In this document: positions 34,614 to 43,947 of the stretch, one piece after another
Numbering within the stretch: position 1 is the first letter of the stretch
Layout of the letters: each line of letters starts with the position of its first letter
Assembly: GCA_026414995.1 (NCBI GenBank)
Contig: JAOAHY010000001.1
Span: 104,116-168,115, forward strand
DNA length: 64,000 nucleotides
Origin: Caldisericia bacterium
GTDB lineage: Bacteria > Caldisericota > Caldisericia > B22-G15
Reading direction: 5' to 3'
Position numbers and translations under genes: made by a program
Notes under the pieces: model-generated
What the model was told of the DNA's origin: nothing
The model's input: the letters and a program-made list of their open reading frames with translations, nothing else
The model's database searches: none

Positions 34614-34814
34614 TTATTTTTTTAACTCTTCTAATCTTTTCTTAATTTCTTCTAATTCCTCTTCAAGTTCTTTTTTTAATTCTTCAAGATATTCTATTTC
34701 TTCCTCTTTGCTCATATGGTACCACCAAGGTCCTAATCCAAAACCAAATCTACCATAGAATCCCCATGGTGGATAACCAAAATAAAACCAATGTTTTCTT
34801 TGCCATCTTTTCAT
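34614..34814 (-). CDS. 66-aa aromatic/glycine-rich protein with acidic coiled coil (DUF5320-like)
   Basis: The N-terminal half is remarkably rich in Trp, Tyr, Phe and Gly (WFYFGYPPWGFYGRFGFGLG). The C-terminal half is an uninterrupted charged heptad helix of Glu and Lys (EYLEELKKELEEELEEIKKR). This resembles DUF5320-type small proteins found near iron-molybdenum-cofactor-like (NifX-type) and COG1237 genes. A GGAGG ribosome site precedes the ATG, so the gene is well supported. It may oligomerise through the coiled coil; its function is unknown. Confidence 0.78.
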   Translation of the reverse strand: MKRWQRKHWFYFGYPPWGFYGRFGFGLGPWWYHMSKEEEIEYLEELKKELEEELEEIKKRLEELKK

Positions 34815-34854
34815 AATTTATACCTCCTCATCCAAAGAAATTCTTCTTTATATA

Positions 34855-35454
34855 TTATAATTTTTTAATCATTTTATAAAAAGAAAAGGTCTTTTTCCCT
34901 AGATTTAATTTAAATTCTTTTTCTATTACAAAGCCAAATTTTTTATAAATAACAATTGCGTTTATGTTCTCTTTTTCAACATCTAATGAAAGTTTTTTTA
35001 AATTTTTATCTTTTGCTATTTTTTCAACAAATATTAAAAGATCTTTTCCAATTCCTAATCCTCTAAATTTTGGATAAACAGCAATGTTGCTAATATAATA
35101 TTCATCTTTATTAACAATATTCAATTTTGTAAATGATTTTATGAAGTTAACTAAATGTTTAAGAAAATCAAATTTCATTATTTTAAATAGGAGAAAACCA
35201 GTATTTAAAGATACTCTTTTTAAATCATCAAATGAATATGATAGAATCATGCCAACAATTTTATCTCCACATATTGCAAAATTTGTAAATTCATGACTAA
35301 ATTGATTATTTTTCATAGAATAGAGTTTATTGAGTATCTCTTTGACATAATTTCCAAAAATTGAGTAAAATAAATCCTTTCCTGTATAAATGATTAAATT
35401 AACAAAATCTTCATGATCTTCAACATTGCCTTTTCTTATTGATATATTTTCCAT
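34855..35454 (-). CDS. GNAT-family N-acetyltransferase
   Basis: The 199-aa protein has an acetyl-CoA binding motif YPKFRGLGIGKDLLIFVEK and KLSLDVEKENINAIVIYKKFGF, typical of RimI-like GNAT enzymes. The substrate is unknown. The ATG at 35463 overlaps the TATAAT promoter hexamer itself, so translation more probably starts at ATG 35454, 7 bp downstream, giving MENISIRKGNVEDH. The mRNA would then be leaderless. It diverges from the SRP RNA gene. Confidence 0.85.
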   Translation of the reverse strand: MENISIRKGNVEDHEDFVNLIIYTGKDLFYSIFGNYVKEILNKLYSMKNNQFSHEFTNFAICGDKIVGMILSYSFDDLKRVSLNTGFLLFKIMKFDFLKHLVNFIKSFTKLNIVNKDEYYISNIAVYPKFRGLGIGKDLLIFVEKIAKDKNLKKLSLDVEKENINAIVIYKKFGFVIEKEFKLNLGKKTFSFYKMIKKL

Positions 35455-35461
35455 TAATTTC

Positions 35462-35467
35462 ATTATA
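35462..35467 (-). promoter_or_regulatory. -10 element of the GNAT gene (leaderless)
   Basis: TATAAT on the minus strand ends 7 bp before the ATG at 35454. It is only 5 bp from the plus-strand -10 hexamer of the SRP RNA gene, so the two divergent promoters share the same DNA. Confidence 0.5.
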
Positions 35468-35469
35468 AA

Positions 35470-35478
35470 TGATATAAT
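35470..35478 (+). promoter_or_regulatory. Extended -10 promoter of the SRP RNA gene
   Basis: TGATATAAT (hexamer 35473-35478) is followed after 7 bp by A35486, which is the first base of the SRP RNA terminal helix. This agreement supports both the promoter call and a 7-bp -10 to +1 distance in this organism. Confidence 0.75.
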
Positions 35479-35485
35479 TTTTATT

Positions 35486-35756
35486 AGGGTGTGCTAGGCG
35501 GGGAGATAGCGGTGCCCTGTAACCCACAACCCGCTTAGTGGGGCTGAATTCCTTCTGAAGGTACATTCTTTTTCAGAAGGTCCTCAACAGGAAAAGATGA
35601 AGGAAGGAAGTGAGGAAATCCTGAAGTCACAAACCCCGCCAGGTCCGGAAGGAAGCAACGGTAAGTGATTCTCAGGATGTTCCCTCATAAATCTTTCTGG
35701 ATTTTCTTGTTGAGGAAGACCTGAGGAAGAGTGTATCGTAGGAAGGTGCACACCCT
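35486..35756 (+). ncRNA. ffs: Signal recognition particle RNA, large (Alu-containing) form
   Basis: The gene of about 270 nt is bounded by complementary ends, AGGGTGTGC at the 5' side and GCACACCCT at the 3' side. The Alu domain begins with GCTAGGCGGGGAGATAGC and the conserved GCCCTGTAACCC. The Ffh-binding helix 8 contains CAGGTCCGGAAGGAAGCA with its GGAA tetraloop, near 35640-35658. This large form occurs in Firmicutes, Thermotogae and related lineages, unlike the short 4.5S RNA of proteobacteria. It fills the only gap of about 300 bp between coding genes in the window. Confidence 0.96.
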
Positions 35757-35763
35757 ATAATTT

Positions 35764-38700
35764 TTAAAGAGAATATATAATAGTTATTTTCTTTTCGACT
35801 CCATCCCACTGCACTTCTGCTCCAAAACTTTCAGCTATAAATCTTATTGGTACAAAAGTTCTTCCATCTTTTATTAATGGTGGAACATCTAATATAATTT
35901 TTTTATCATTAACATAAGATATTTTATTATCAATTTGAAGTATTATTTTAATATTTTTGGAAGAAAGGTATATTCTTACAGTTTTAGTTGAACCATCCCA
36001 TTGAACTTCAGCTCCAAATGCTTCTGCTATAAATCTTATTGGTACAAGTGTCCTTCCATCTTTTATAAATGGGGGAGCATCAATTTCTTTTTGTAAACCA
36101 TTCAATATAGCAACTTTTTTTCCTATAAAAAGTTCAATTGATACTTTACTAACAGTTTTAGAGAAAACAACTTTTCTTCTTATCTCTTTTGAATTTCCTG
36201 CATTATCAAATGCTTTAACTGTTATTATATTTTCTCCTTGTTTTAAATTTACTATCTTAGCAAAGAATCCGACACTTGATACAAGAACTTCTTCATTATT
36301 TATTGTTACTTTTGCATCTTTATTTGTTTTTCCTTTAACTAAAATAGACTCTTTGTCTGTAACTAAATTATCTGGAATATCAACTATTAATTGTATGGCA
36401 TCTTCTGAAATGATTTTTGTTGTATCATATTCCAAGTAATAATTTGGGTCATCATCGTTTGGAAAATAATCAAACTCATCTTCATTTAACCATGTTCCGA
36501 CTCCTACCCAATAGTTAAATTTTTTAGGAGAGCCAATTAATTCGAGCGGTAATGTTACCTCAATCATATTTGAATTATTTTCTATTCTAAAGTTTTTTAA
36601 TTCTTCATATATATACCAACCATCCTCTTCCCAAATCCAAAGTTCACAAAATATTCCAGTTTCATTTTCTTTTGTTCCAATATGTATAAGAAAATCCTCA
36701 CCCATACCATCAGGTGATTCTTTTCCAGTTAAAGAGTTTTGATCTGAATCAATATTAATTTGAACAAAGAATTTTTCATTATTTAAATCTTTCCAACCTC
36801 TAAAAGTTTCTACTTTAAAATATACATTTTTATCATCATGCATTATATATGATGATTTTAAATCATAAATAAAACCTTCGTCTAAATCTTCAAACTGTTT
36901 TATCCAACCCTTTTTACCTACAATATAATATTTGAGATAATATGTCTCAGTAGGAGCATTGTCAACAATTGTAAATTTAACAGTATCATCAGTAGAACCA
37001 ACCCAATAATTTATCTCTTTTGGATTACCAATTTTTGATATTGGTATAGTAACAATAACATAATTAATATTTTGCTTCATAATAAAATTCTTATTTTCTT
37101 CAACAATTTCCCATTTTATATCTTTCCAATTTAATATAAATGATTTAACTTGCCCTTGATAACCTCCAACATAAATAGAATAATCTTCGCCATTTCCTCC
37201 ATAAGGGTATCTTGGAACTCCAGAATTAGGATTGTTATCAATATCCATTCTTATAAAAAATCCAATATCAGATGGTTTAGTTATAGAAGAATAAACTTCA
37301 ATTTTAAAAGAAAGATTTCTTCCATCTGATAATATAAAAATTCTTGATAAATCTATAGTGCTAAATTGAGATCTTGGTGATACATATTGTAAAATATATT
37401 CACCCTCAGAAATTTTCTGAGTTTGAAATTCAATTGTAAAATCAAATAATAGATTATTTCCGTTTAAATCAGTTATATTTTTACTTAAAAATACTTTATA
37501 AATTGAACCCTCTTCAAGCAGTGAATCTGGAACAAATTTAGCTATATATTGTTCTTTATCATAAACTATTTTTCCTGAAACAAATCTATCTCCTTTTTTA
37601 ACATAAAAGGTATCTTGATTTAAAGTTTGACTAAGTATATTGTTAGAGAATTTTACATAAATTTCAGTATTTGGAGATACAATACTTTGATTTTTAGGAT
37701 AATAATCTAATATATCAAGTTTTTGAGGTTTGCTCAAAATATCAAAATATGAATAATATTCTGGGTCATCATCATTTGGATAATAATCAAATTCATTATA
37801 TTTAATATCTCTTATTGCTACCCAAAACCCAAATCTATTTAAAATAAAATATTTTTTAGGTATTTTTATATTTGCTTCATTTGAATTTTTTAAAACATTT
37901 GATTCAAGATCTTCTATTTTATTCCATGTTTTTTTACTTTTATCATAGTTATTTATATCTGAATAAAATTTACCATCATAGGTTCCAATCCAAATAAGAT
38001 AATCTTCTCCATTTCCATTATCTTCTTTAGGCCATCCTGTGTTTTGATCGTTATCAACTTCAAGATAAATTAAAATTCTAAAATCAGTTGTTGGGTCTCC
38101 CCAATTTCTATAAGAGTTAATTTTTAATAAAAGAAAATCTTTTTGATTTAAAATAGAACAACTTTTGAGATCAATTTTATATCCCTCATCTTTATCATAA
38201 AAAACAACTATAAAATCCTGTATTTCAGAGATTGTTTTGAATGAAAATTTATAATCATTTTGAAGACCATTCCCAAAAATATCTTTTATATCTTTTTTTA
38301 TAGTAACTGTATAAAAAGTTCCTTTTTTTAGTTCACTTGTTGGTTTAAATATTATTGAAAATTCAATTTCATTATAATTTAAATAACCTTGGACTATTTT
38401 TGTTCCTTCTTGAACTATTAAATTATTCAAATTAACTGTTTTTTTATCTAAATTTCTGTCAAATTTTATAACAATTTCTATATTTATAGGAACATCTGAT
38501 TGATTATTAGATGGATTTGTATAAATTACTTTTGGATTTATAACTTTCTCTGTGAATGTCTCTAATGAAATTATAGGTTCACCAAATATATTTAAACAAT
38601 AAATATTATGAGCAAGAATTTTATTTAAATTTACACTTTGATTCCAAAATTTCTCATAATACCAGGAAATTGTTTTATATATTGATTCACCTATTGTATT

Positions 38701-40380
38701 TTTGGAAGATAAAAAGTTTAAAAACATAGCATTAAGTGTATACATTGAGGGATTATTATCAAAACTTTCATAAGTCAAATTTGGAAAATACCATGAAATT
38801 CTTGAAAATCCAATAAAATTAACTCCATTTCCTACAACTAAAATATTTTTTGCTAAAGAATCTTTTTCTGGATATAAATTCAAACAAGAAGATGAATAAT
38901 ATATAGATGGGTTTTTAACATCAAAGTTGGTAACTATATCATTTGAAACAAAATCATCCCATTTTATTTCATCTTGTGTTGGATATCCATTATAATCATA
39001 ATCAACAGCCCATATCTTTCTTGCTGTTCCATCCCAATTTCCGTGTCCCATCCAAGAAATAATACCTGGTCTGAATTCATTTACAAATTTTATAAAATTT
39101 TTTTGATTAATTTGTGAATCTGTTACATATTTTACACTTGTTGTAACAAGTCCTTCTAGTTCGTTTAGGCTTTTCCTTAAAAATCCTTTATTTTTTAAAT
39201 ATAGTTCAAAAATCATATTATTTAAATAACCACTATCTCCATCTTGACTCCATTTATTTTCTTCATTTTTAAAATGCCAAAAAGCACCTAGAAATAATAT
39301 CTTCTTTTTATTTTCTTCATAACTTTTATCCATAAATACCTTAGTCTTAAGTAGAACAATTTTGATTTCTAACTCATTATCAAAAGGAATCCTTCCAACA
39401 CTAATCTCAGGATAAAAATCTATATTATCTTTGCCAGGTTCTCCAAATAAACCATCTTTATTTGAATCCCAATCACTGGTTAAATCAGCATAGTAAAAAT
39501 CAGAAGGTATAAATTTGTTTTCATAATCTAAATCTTCTTCACCAGCATATAAAATTTTCATTGGAATTGAATTTGGTGAACCAACAATTAATAAATATTT
39601 AAAACCACTAATTTTATATTCTTTCTTTAAGAATTCTCTTAAATTTTCTGGAGTCAGTTTTGTATCAATAGAAGATGCCTTTATAAGTTTTACTTTAATT
39701 CCTTTTGATTCAAGGTAAGTTTTATGCTCCTCAAGCAATTTATATGCTTTATCAACTGTTATAATAAGGTATTCATAAGATTCATTTGAAATTATATTTT
39801 TATAATATTCATTCATTGAAGAATAATTTATAAAATCTTTATCTTCAATTTCATAAATTTTCTCTTCATTCTTTTCTTTCAAGTAATAGATTTCAACTTT
39901 AAAACTCTTTACAAAATAAAGTTCTTCTTTTTCATAAAGAAAGGGGTAAACAGAAAAAGTTAAAAATCTAAAACCTTTTTTGTTATTCTCTGATAAAAGA
40001 AAAATTGGTTTATCTATTTTGAAATCACCTTTTTTATTGTAAAATATATCATTTGTTCCAGTTAAATATGGTAAATTACCCTCTCTAAGTTTATATTTTC
40101 CATCTAATTTAATTGTTTTTAAATTTAAAATTTTAAAGGAATGTAATTTAGTATTTGACGGCAAAAGAACTTTTATATTCTTTCTTGGAAAACACTTATC
40201 AGAAAATGAATCAATATTACTGTATCCTTCAACAATAGGAATTATGTATCCTTGTTCGTCATATTTTAAAATAAAACTTTCATTTGAAAAATATAACTCA
40301 ATTTTATTTTCATAAGCATATATAAAATATGGTAAAGAAAAAAATGATATTATAAAAAATAAAATAAATTTCTTAATCAT
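35764..40380 (-). CDS. Giant secreted gingipain-like (peptidase C25) protease with repeat modules and stalk domains
   Basis: The 1538-aa protein has a signal peptide (1-22). A propeptide follows, then a C25 cysteine-protease domain (about 200-600) with YLIITVDKAYKLLEEHKTYL, GSPNSIPMK, PEISVGRIPFD, catalytic His near 444 in WMGHGNWDG and Cys near 495 in YYSSSCLNLYP. Two SbsA-type Ig-like domains (about 618-715 and 895-985) alternate with three copies of a module containing D.DxNxxTG..GEDYLIWIG (about 725-880, 995-1140, 1150-1315). An Ig-like domain (about 1330-1400) and two tandem copper-amine-oxidase stalk domains end the protein. It is probably an extracellular protease bound to the cell surface. 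GGAGG precedes the ATG. Confidence 0.93.
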   Translation of the reverse strand: MIKKFILFFIISFFSLPYFIYAYENKIELYFSNESFILKYDEQGYIIPIVEGYSNIDSFSDKCFPRKNIKVLLPSNTKLHSFKILNLKTIKLDGKYKLREGNLPYLTGTNDIFYNKKGDFKIDKPIFLLSENNKKGFRFLTFSVYPFLYEKEELYFVKSFKVEIYYLKEKNEEKIYEIEDKDFINYSSMNEYYKNIISNESYEYLIITVDKAYKLLEEHKTYLESKGIKVKLIKASSIDTKLTPENLREFLKKEYKISGFKYLLIVGSPNSIPMKILYAGEEDLDYENKFIPSDFYYADLTSDWDSNKDGLFGEPGKDNIDFYPEISVGRIPFDNELEIKIVLLKTKVFMDKSYEENKKKILFLGAFWHFKNEENKWSQDGDSGYLNNMIFELYLKNKGFLRKSLNELEGLVTTSVKYVTDSQINQKNFIKFVNEFRPGIISWMGHGNWDGTARKIWAVDYDYNGYPTQDEIKWDDFVSNDIVTNFDVKNPSIYYSSSCLNLYPEKDSLAKNILVVGNGVNFIGFSRISWYFPNLTYESFDNNPSMYTLNAMFLNFLSSKNTIGESIYKTISWYYEKFWNQSVNLNKILAHNIYCLNIFGEPIISLETFTEKVINPKVIYTNPSNNQSDVPINIEIVIKFDRNLDKKTVNLNNLIVQEGTKIVQGYLNYNEIEFSIIFKPTSELKKGTFYTVTIKKDIKDIFGNGLQNDYKFSFKTISEIQDFIVVFYDKDEGYKIDLKSCSILNQKDFLLLKINSYRNWGDPTTDFRILIYLEVDNDQNTGWPKEDNGNGEDYLIWIGTYDGKFYSDINNYDKSKKTWNKIEDLESNVLKNSNEANIKIPKKYFILNRFGFWVAIRDIKYNEFDYYPNDDDPEYYSYFDILSKPQKLDILDYYPKNQSIVSPNTEIYVKFSNNILSQTLNQDTFYVKKGDRFVSGKIVYDKEQYIAKFVPDSLLEEGSIYKVFLSKNITDLNGNNLLFDFTIEFQTQKISEGEYILQYVSPRSQFSTIDLSRIFILSDGRNLSFKIEVYSSITKPSDIGFFIRMDIDNNPNSGVPRYPYGGNGEDYSIYVGGYQGQVKSFILNWKDIKWEIVEENKNFIMKQNINYVIVTIPISKIGNPKEINYWVGSTDDTVKFTIVDNAPTETYYLKYYIVGKKGWIKQFEDLDEGFIYDLKSSYIMHDDKNVYFKVETFRGWKDLNNEKFFVQINIDSDQNSLTGKESPDGMGEDFLIHIGTKENETGIFCELWIWEEDGWYIYEELKNFRIENNSNMIEVTLPLELIGSPKKFNYWVGVGTWLNEDEFDYFPNDDDPNYYLEYDTTKIISEDAIQLIVDIPDNLVTDKESILVKGKTNKDAKVTINNEEVLVSSVGFFAKIVNLKQGENIITVKAFDNAGNSKEIRRKVVFSKTVSKVSIELFIGKKVAILNGLQKEIDAPPFIKDGRTLVPIRFIAEAFGAEVQWDGSTKTVRIYLSSKNIKIILQIDNKISYVNDKKIILDVPPLIKDGRTFVPIRFIAESFGAEVQWDGVEKKITIIYSL
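35801..36084. repeat. Imperfect tandem duplication encoding two stalk domains
   Basis: A segment of about 90 bp at 35801-35892 is repeated with high similarity at 35993-36084, a 192-bp (64-codon) period. Both copies encode the KDGRTFVPIRFIAESFGAEVQWDG-type core of the copper-amine-oxidase stalk domain at the C-terminus of the C25 protease. The close DNA similarity suggests recent duplication or gene conversion. Confidence 0.75.
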
Positions 40381-40421
40381 AATATGAACCTCCTAATTAT
40401 TTAATATATTTAAATATTACA

Positions 40422-43409
40422 CTAAATTTGGATAATTTTAAAAAATTTTTTAATATCTTCAATTGGATTTTTTACATCAAGAATTACTATTTCGCTTGGA
40501 GTAAATTTTAATCTGTTTAAAAATATTTTTTCGAGCGTTTTAATCTTAATTGAATCAAGTGGGGTTTTGTTTGTTGGTTTTATGAAAATCTGATTATTAA
40601 AGTTTGTAATTTTTTTTATTTTATATCTCTTCATCAAAATATTTAATTTTGAACTTTCAATTAAATTTTCTATGTTTTCATTTATCTTTCCAAATCTATC
40701 TTCTAACTCTTCTTTAAGAGAGTCTATCTCATCAAAACTTGTTGCTTCAAAAAATCTTTTATAGTAATAAAATCTTGTTTTTTCATCTTCAATATAACTT
40801 TTTGGTATTGAATTATCAACATTAATTTCAAGTTCTGTGTAAATTTTTGGAATATATTCTTTTCCTTTTAACTTTGCTATTTCTTCCTCTACAAGTTCAA
40901 AATATAAATCAAAACCTATTGTATTAATATGACCTGATTGCTCTTTTCCTAATAAATTTCCCGCACCTCTAATTTCAAGATCTTTTAATGCAACCTGAAA
41001 CCCTGCTCCTAAGAAGGAATAATTTTCAAGTACTTTTAATCTTTTCTTTCCAAGTTCGGTAATATTTTTAGGATCATAAAAAAGAAATGCATAAGCTTTT
41101 TTATCCCTTCTTCCAACTCTACCTTTTAATTGGTAAAGTTGAGATAAACCAAAATTTTGAGCATCGACAACTATTATTGTATTAACATTTTCATTATCAA
41201 GTCCTGCTTCAATTATTGTTGTTGAAAGTAGAATGTCAAACTCTTTATTTATAAATTTAATCATTCCATCCTCTATCTCTCTTGAGTCTAATCTTCCATG
41301 CAAAACAAGTATTCTTAAAGATGGAATAAGTGATAAAAGAAAATTTTTCTCATTTTCTATCGTTATAATTCTGTTATGAACATAATAAACTTGTCCACCT
41401 CTTGTTAATTCTTTTTCAATAGCAAATTTTATCTCATAAGGATCAAATGGTAAAACTTTTGTTTCAATTGGATATCTTCCAATTGGCGGCGTTTTTATTA
41501 TAGATATATCTTTAATTCCTGAAAGAGCCATCTCAAGAGATCTTGGAATTGGTGTTGCTGAAAGATAAATTGTATCTACATCTTCTTTTAGTTTTTTAAT
41601 TTTTTCTTTATGCTCAACACCAAAAAGGTGCTCTTCATCTATTATAAGCAAACCAAGGTCAAAAAATTTAACATCATCTGATAATGCTCTATGAGTACCA
41701 ATCAAAAAATCAATATTTCCATTTTCAATATCTTTTAAAACTTCTTTTTCCTCTTTTTCAGTTAGAATTCGAGAAAGCATTTCAATTCTAATTGGTAAAT
41801 TTTTAAATCTTTCTTTTATAACTCTCAAATGTTGCATAGCAAGTAAAGTTGTTGGTGTTAAAAGTAAAACTTGTTTCCCATTTAAAATTACTCTTAAAGC
41901 TCCTCTTAAAGCAACCTCAGTTTTTCCAAAACCCACATCGCCACAAATAATTCTTTCTGTTATTCTTTCACTAGAAAGGTCATTTAAGATATCAAAAACT
42001 GCTTTTTCTTGATCTTGAGTTAGTTCAAATTCAAAAGAATTTGCAAATTCTTCCTCAATTTCTTTATATTCATTAAATGGTGCTTTTTTAGTTATCTCCC
42101 TTTTTGCATAGAGAGATAAAAGTTCTTGTGCAAACTTTATTATATCTTCCCTTGCTCTTTCTTTAGATTTATTCCATTCATTTCCACCTAGTCTGGATAG
42201 TGAAACTGTTTCGCTATCTCCAATATACTTTTTAATTCTTTCTATTTTTTCGATAGGAACATAAAGTTTTTCATCTCTATCATATTTTATTAAAATATAA
42301 TCTTTTAATTTACCTTCCCTCTCAAGAGTAACTATTCCCTCATACTTACCAATTCCGAAATCAATATGAACTACAATGTCTCCTCTATTTAATTCTTGTA
42401 TAGAACCAATTTCTTCAATAAGAGAAGATGGTAATTTTCTATGGGGAAAGGTTACCTTTCTTTTTTTACCAACAACTGCAATTTTTTTGCTTACACTAAT
42501 AAAGTTTTCTTTTATTAAACCTTCTATTTTTTCAAAAATAACATCATCTAAACCTATATAAAAAACTCTAAACCCATTTCTATTTAGGTCCTGCATTAAA
42601 TTGATTGTCTTATTTAAATTATAAAAAGTTGAAATTGGCGTAAAATCAAAATTAAATTCTTTACCATTTTCATCACTTATTTTAATGAATTTATCAAAAT
42701 TTATATCACATTTAAAAGTAATAAAAGTATATTTTTCTTTTAAATAATCAAAAATGGTTTTACCTTCCTCAAAATTTTTTAATACTATCTCATCAAGTTT
42801 TTTTATTGATTTTTGAGTATATACATCAAACTCTCTTAAATCTTCAATTTTATCTCCATCAAAAACAACTCTTATAGGGTTATCATTTGATAAAGGGAAA
42901 AAATCTATAATTCCACCTCTAATTGAAAATTCTAAAGGTTTTTCTACAAAATTTACTCTTTTGTATTGATTTAAGAATTCTTTTACAAATCTATCAAAAC
43001 AAATTGAATCTCCTCTTTTAAATTTAACCTTTTCTTGCTCAAAAATAGCCCTTTTGTTTAGTGTCTCAATTTTTAAAAATAAAATATTTTTTTCTCTCTC
43101 ATTAATTATTTTTAATGTTTTTACAAAATTCTTTAAGCTTAATTCGTCAATTTCAGGATCTTTTAAGAATGCCTCATCTTTATTATCATCAAAACTTAAA
43201 GTCTCCTCATAAATTTCATATAGTTCATCTTCATCATCTAAAAAAAATGCAATTTTTGAAAAAAAATTATCTTTTAAAAATAAAAGAAAAAGAGGTAAAG
43301 AACCTCTTGTTATGCCACCAATATTTTTAAAATCTTTTTTATATTCTGAAAAAAGAAGATTAGTAAATTCCTTTTTTGTTAGATTTTGAAATTGCTTTCT
43401 CTTCACCAT
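40422..43409 (-). CDS. mfd: Transcription-repair coupling factor
   Basis: The 995-aa ATPase releases RNA polymerase stalled at lesions and recruits UvrA. The domain order is UvrB-like N-terminal region (about 1-300), RNA-polymerase-interacting CarD-like domain (about 332-393; LNRGDIVVHIDFGIGKYEGI), and translocase with Walker A GDVGFGKTEVALRG (near 488), DEEH box IIDEEHLFGV and SATPIPRSLEMALSG. QLKGRVGRRDKKAYAFLFY and a C-terminal TRCF domain complete it. It is somewhat short compared with the usual 1100-1150 residues. The ATG at 43409 lies 50 bp inside pth with no clear ribosome site. Confidence 0.95.
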   Translation of the reverse strand: MVKRKQFQNLTKKEFTNLLFSEYKKDFKNIGGITRGSLPLFLLFLKDNFFSKIAFFLDDEDELYEIYEETLSFDDNKDEAFLKDPEIDELSLKNFVKTLKIINEREKNILFLKIETLNKRAIFEQEKVKFKRGDSICFDRFVKEFLNQYKRVNFVEKPLEFSIRGGIIDFFPLSNDNPIRVVFDGDKIEDLREFDVYTQKSIKKLDEIVLKNFEEGKTIFDYLKEKYTFITFKCDINFDKFIKISDENGKEFNFDFTPISTFYNLNKTINLMQDLNRNGFRVFYIGLDDVIFEKIEGLIKENFISVSKKIAVVGKKRKVTFPHRKLPSSLIEEIGSIQELNRGDIVVHIDFGIGKYEGIVTLEREGKLKDYILIKYDRDEKLYVPIEKIERIKKYIGDSETVSLSRLGGNEWNKSKERAREDIIKFAQELLSLYAKREITKKAPFNEYKEIEEEFANSFEFELTQDQEKAVFDILNDLSSERITERIICGDVGFGKTEVALRGALRVILNGKQVLLLTPTTLLAMQHLRVIKERFKNLPIRIEMLSRILTEKEEKEVLKDIENGNIDFLIGTHRALSDDVKFFDLGLLIIDEEHLFGVEHKEKIKKLKEDVDTIYLSATPIPRSLEMALSGIKDISIIKTPPIGRYPIETKVLPFDPYEIKFAIEKELTRGGQVYYVHNRIITIENEKNFLLSLIPSLRILVLHGRLDSREIEDGMIKFINKEFDILLSTTIIEAGLDNENVNTIIVVDAQNFGLSQLYQLKGRVGRRDKKAYAFLFYDPKNITELGKKRLKVLENYSFLGAGFQVALKDLEIRGAGNLLGKEQSGHINTIGFDLYFELVEEEIAKLKGKEYIPKIYTELEINVDNSIPKSYIEDEKTRFYYYKRFFEATSFDEIDSLKEELEDRFGKINENIENLIESSKLNILMKRYKIKKITNFNNQIFIKPTNKTPLDSIKIKTLEKIFLNRLKFTPSEIVILDVKNPIEDIKKFFKIIQI

Positions 43410-43944
43410 AAAAAATGAATGTTTTTATAATTTCTTCCCCTAAATTAAATGCTGAACGAATTTTTTTTCTTTCAATTAAACTTATTGGACTTAAGACATA
43501 ATTAATTGGATCAATATATTCTGGAGGTCTTCCAATACCAAATCTCAATCTATAAAACTCATTTGTTTTTAGTTTTTCAACTATTGATTTTACACCTTTA
43601 TGCCCCCCATCGCCTCTATCAAAAATAAAATGCACACCACCAATTGGTAAATCCATATCATCATGAATTACAATAAGTTTTTTTAAATCTATCTTTAAAT
43701 TTGAAACAATTTCTAAAACTGCTTCACCTGAAAGATTCATATAAGTAATAGGTTTTACTAAAAGAATTTCTTCTTTTTTATCATCAAAATAAATAATACC
43801 TTCACCTATTTCTGCTTTCCATTTTAATTTTTGAATTTTGATTCTTAGTTTCTTTGATAAAAAATTTATAAAATCAAAACCAATATTATGTCTTGTTCCT
43901 ATATATTCAAATTCAGGATTACCAAGTCCAGTAAGTATATACAC
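43360..43944 (-). CDS. pth: Peptidyl-tRNA hydrolase
   Basis: The 194-aa enzyme releases peptides from peptidyl-tRNA that has dropped off the ribosome. It has GLGNPEFEYIGTRHNIGFD with the catalytic His, KPITYMNLSGEAV (Asn), HDDMDLPIG and GDGGHKGVKSI, all in standard order. It lies 3 bp after rplY and overlaps mfd, giving the common rplY-pth-mfd cluster. Confidence 0.97.
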   Translation of the reverse strand: MYILTGLGNPEFEYIGTRHNIGFDFINFLSKKLRIKIQKLKWKAEIGEGIIYFDDKKEEILLVKPITYMNLSGEAVLEIVSNLKIDLKKLIVIHDDMDLPIGGVHFIFDRGDGGHKGVKSIVEKLKTNEFYRLRFGIGRPPEYIDPINYVLSPISLIERKKIRSAFNLGEEIIKTFIFYGEEKAISKSNKKGIY

Positions 43945-43947
43945 AAT

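Noticed and set aside
35455..35463. ATG at 35463 as GNAT start
   Set aside because: It overlaps the predicted TATAAT -10 hexamer. ATG 35454 is 7 bp downstream and preserves the GNAT domain.
35464..35763. Possible small protein in the gap before the C25 protease gene
   Set aside because: The gap is filled by the SRP RNA with paired ends and the conserved GGAA tetraloop region.
43115..43330. 71-aa plus-strand open frame within mfd
   Set aside because: It is antisense to the start of mfd with no ribosome site and low-complexity composition.
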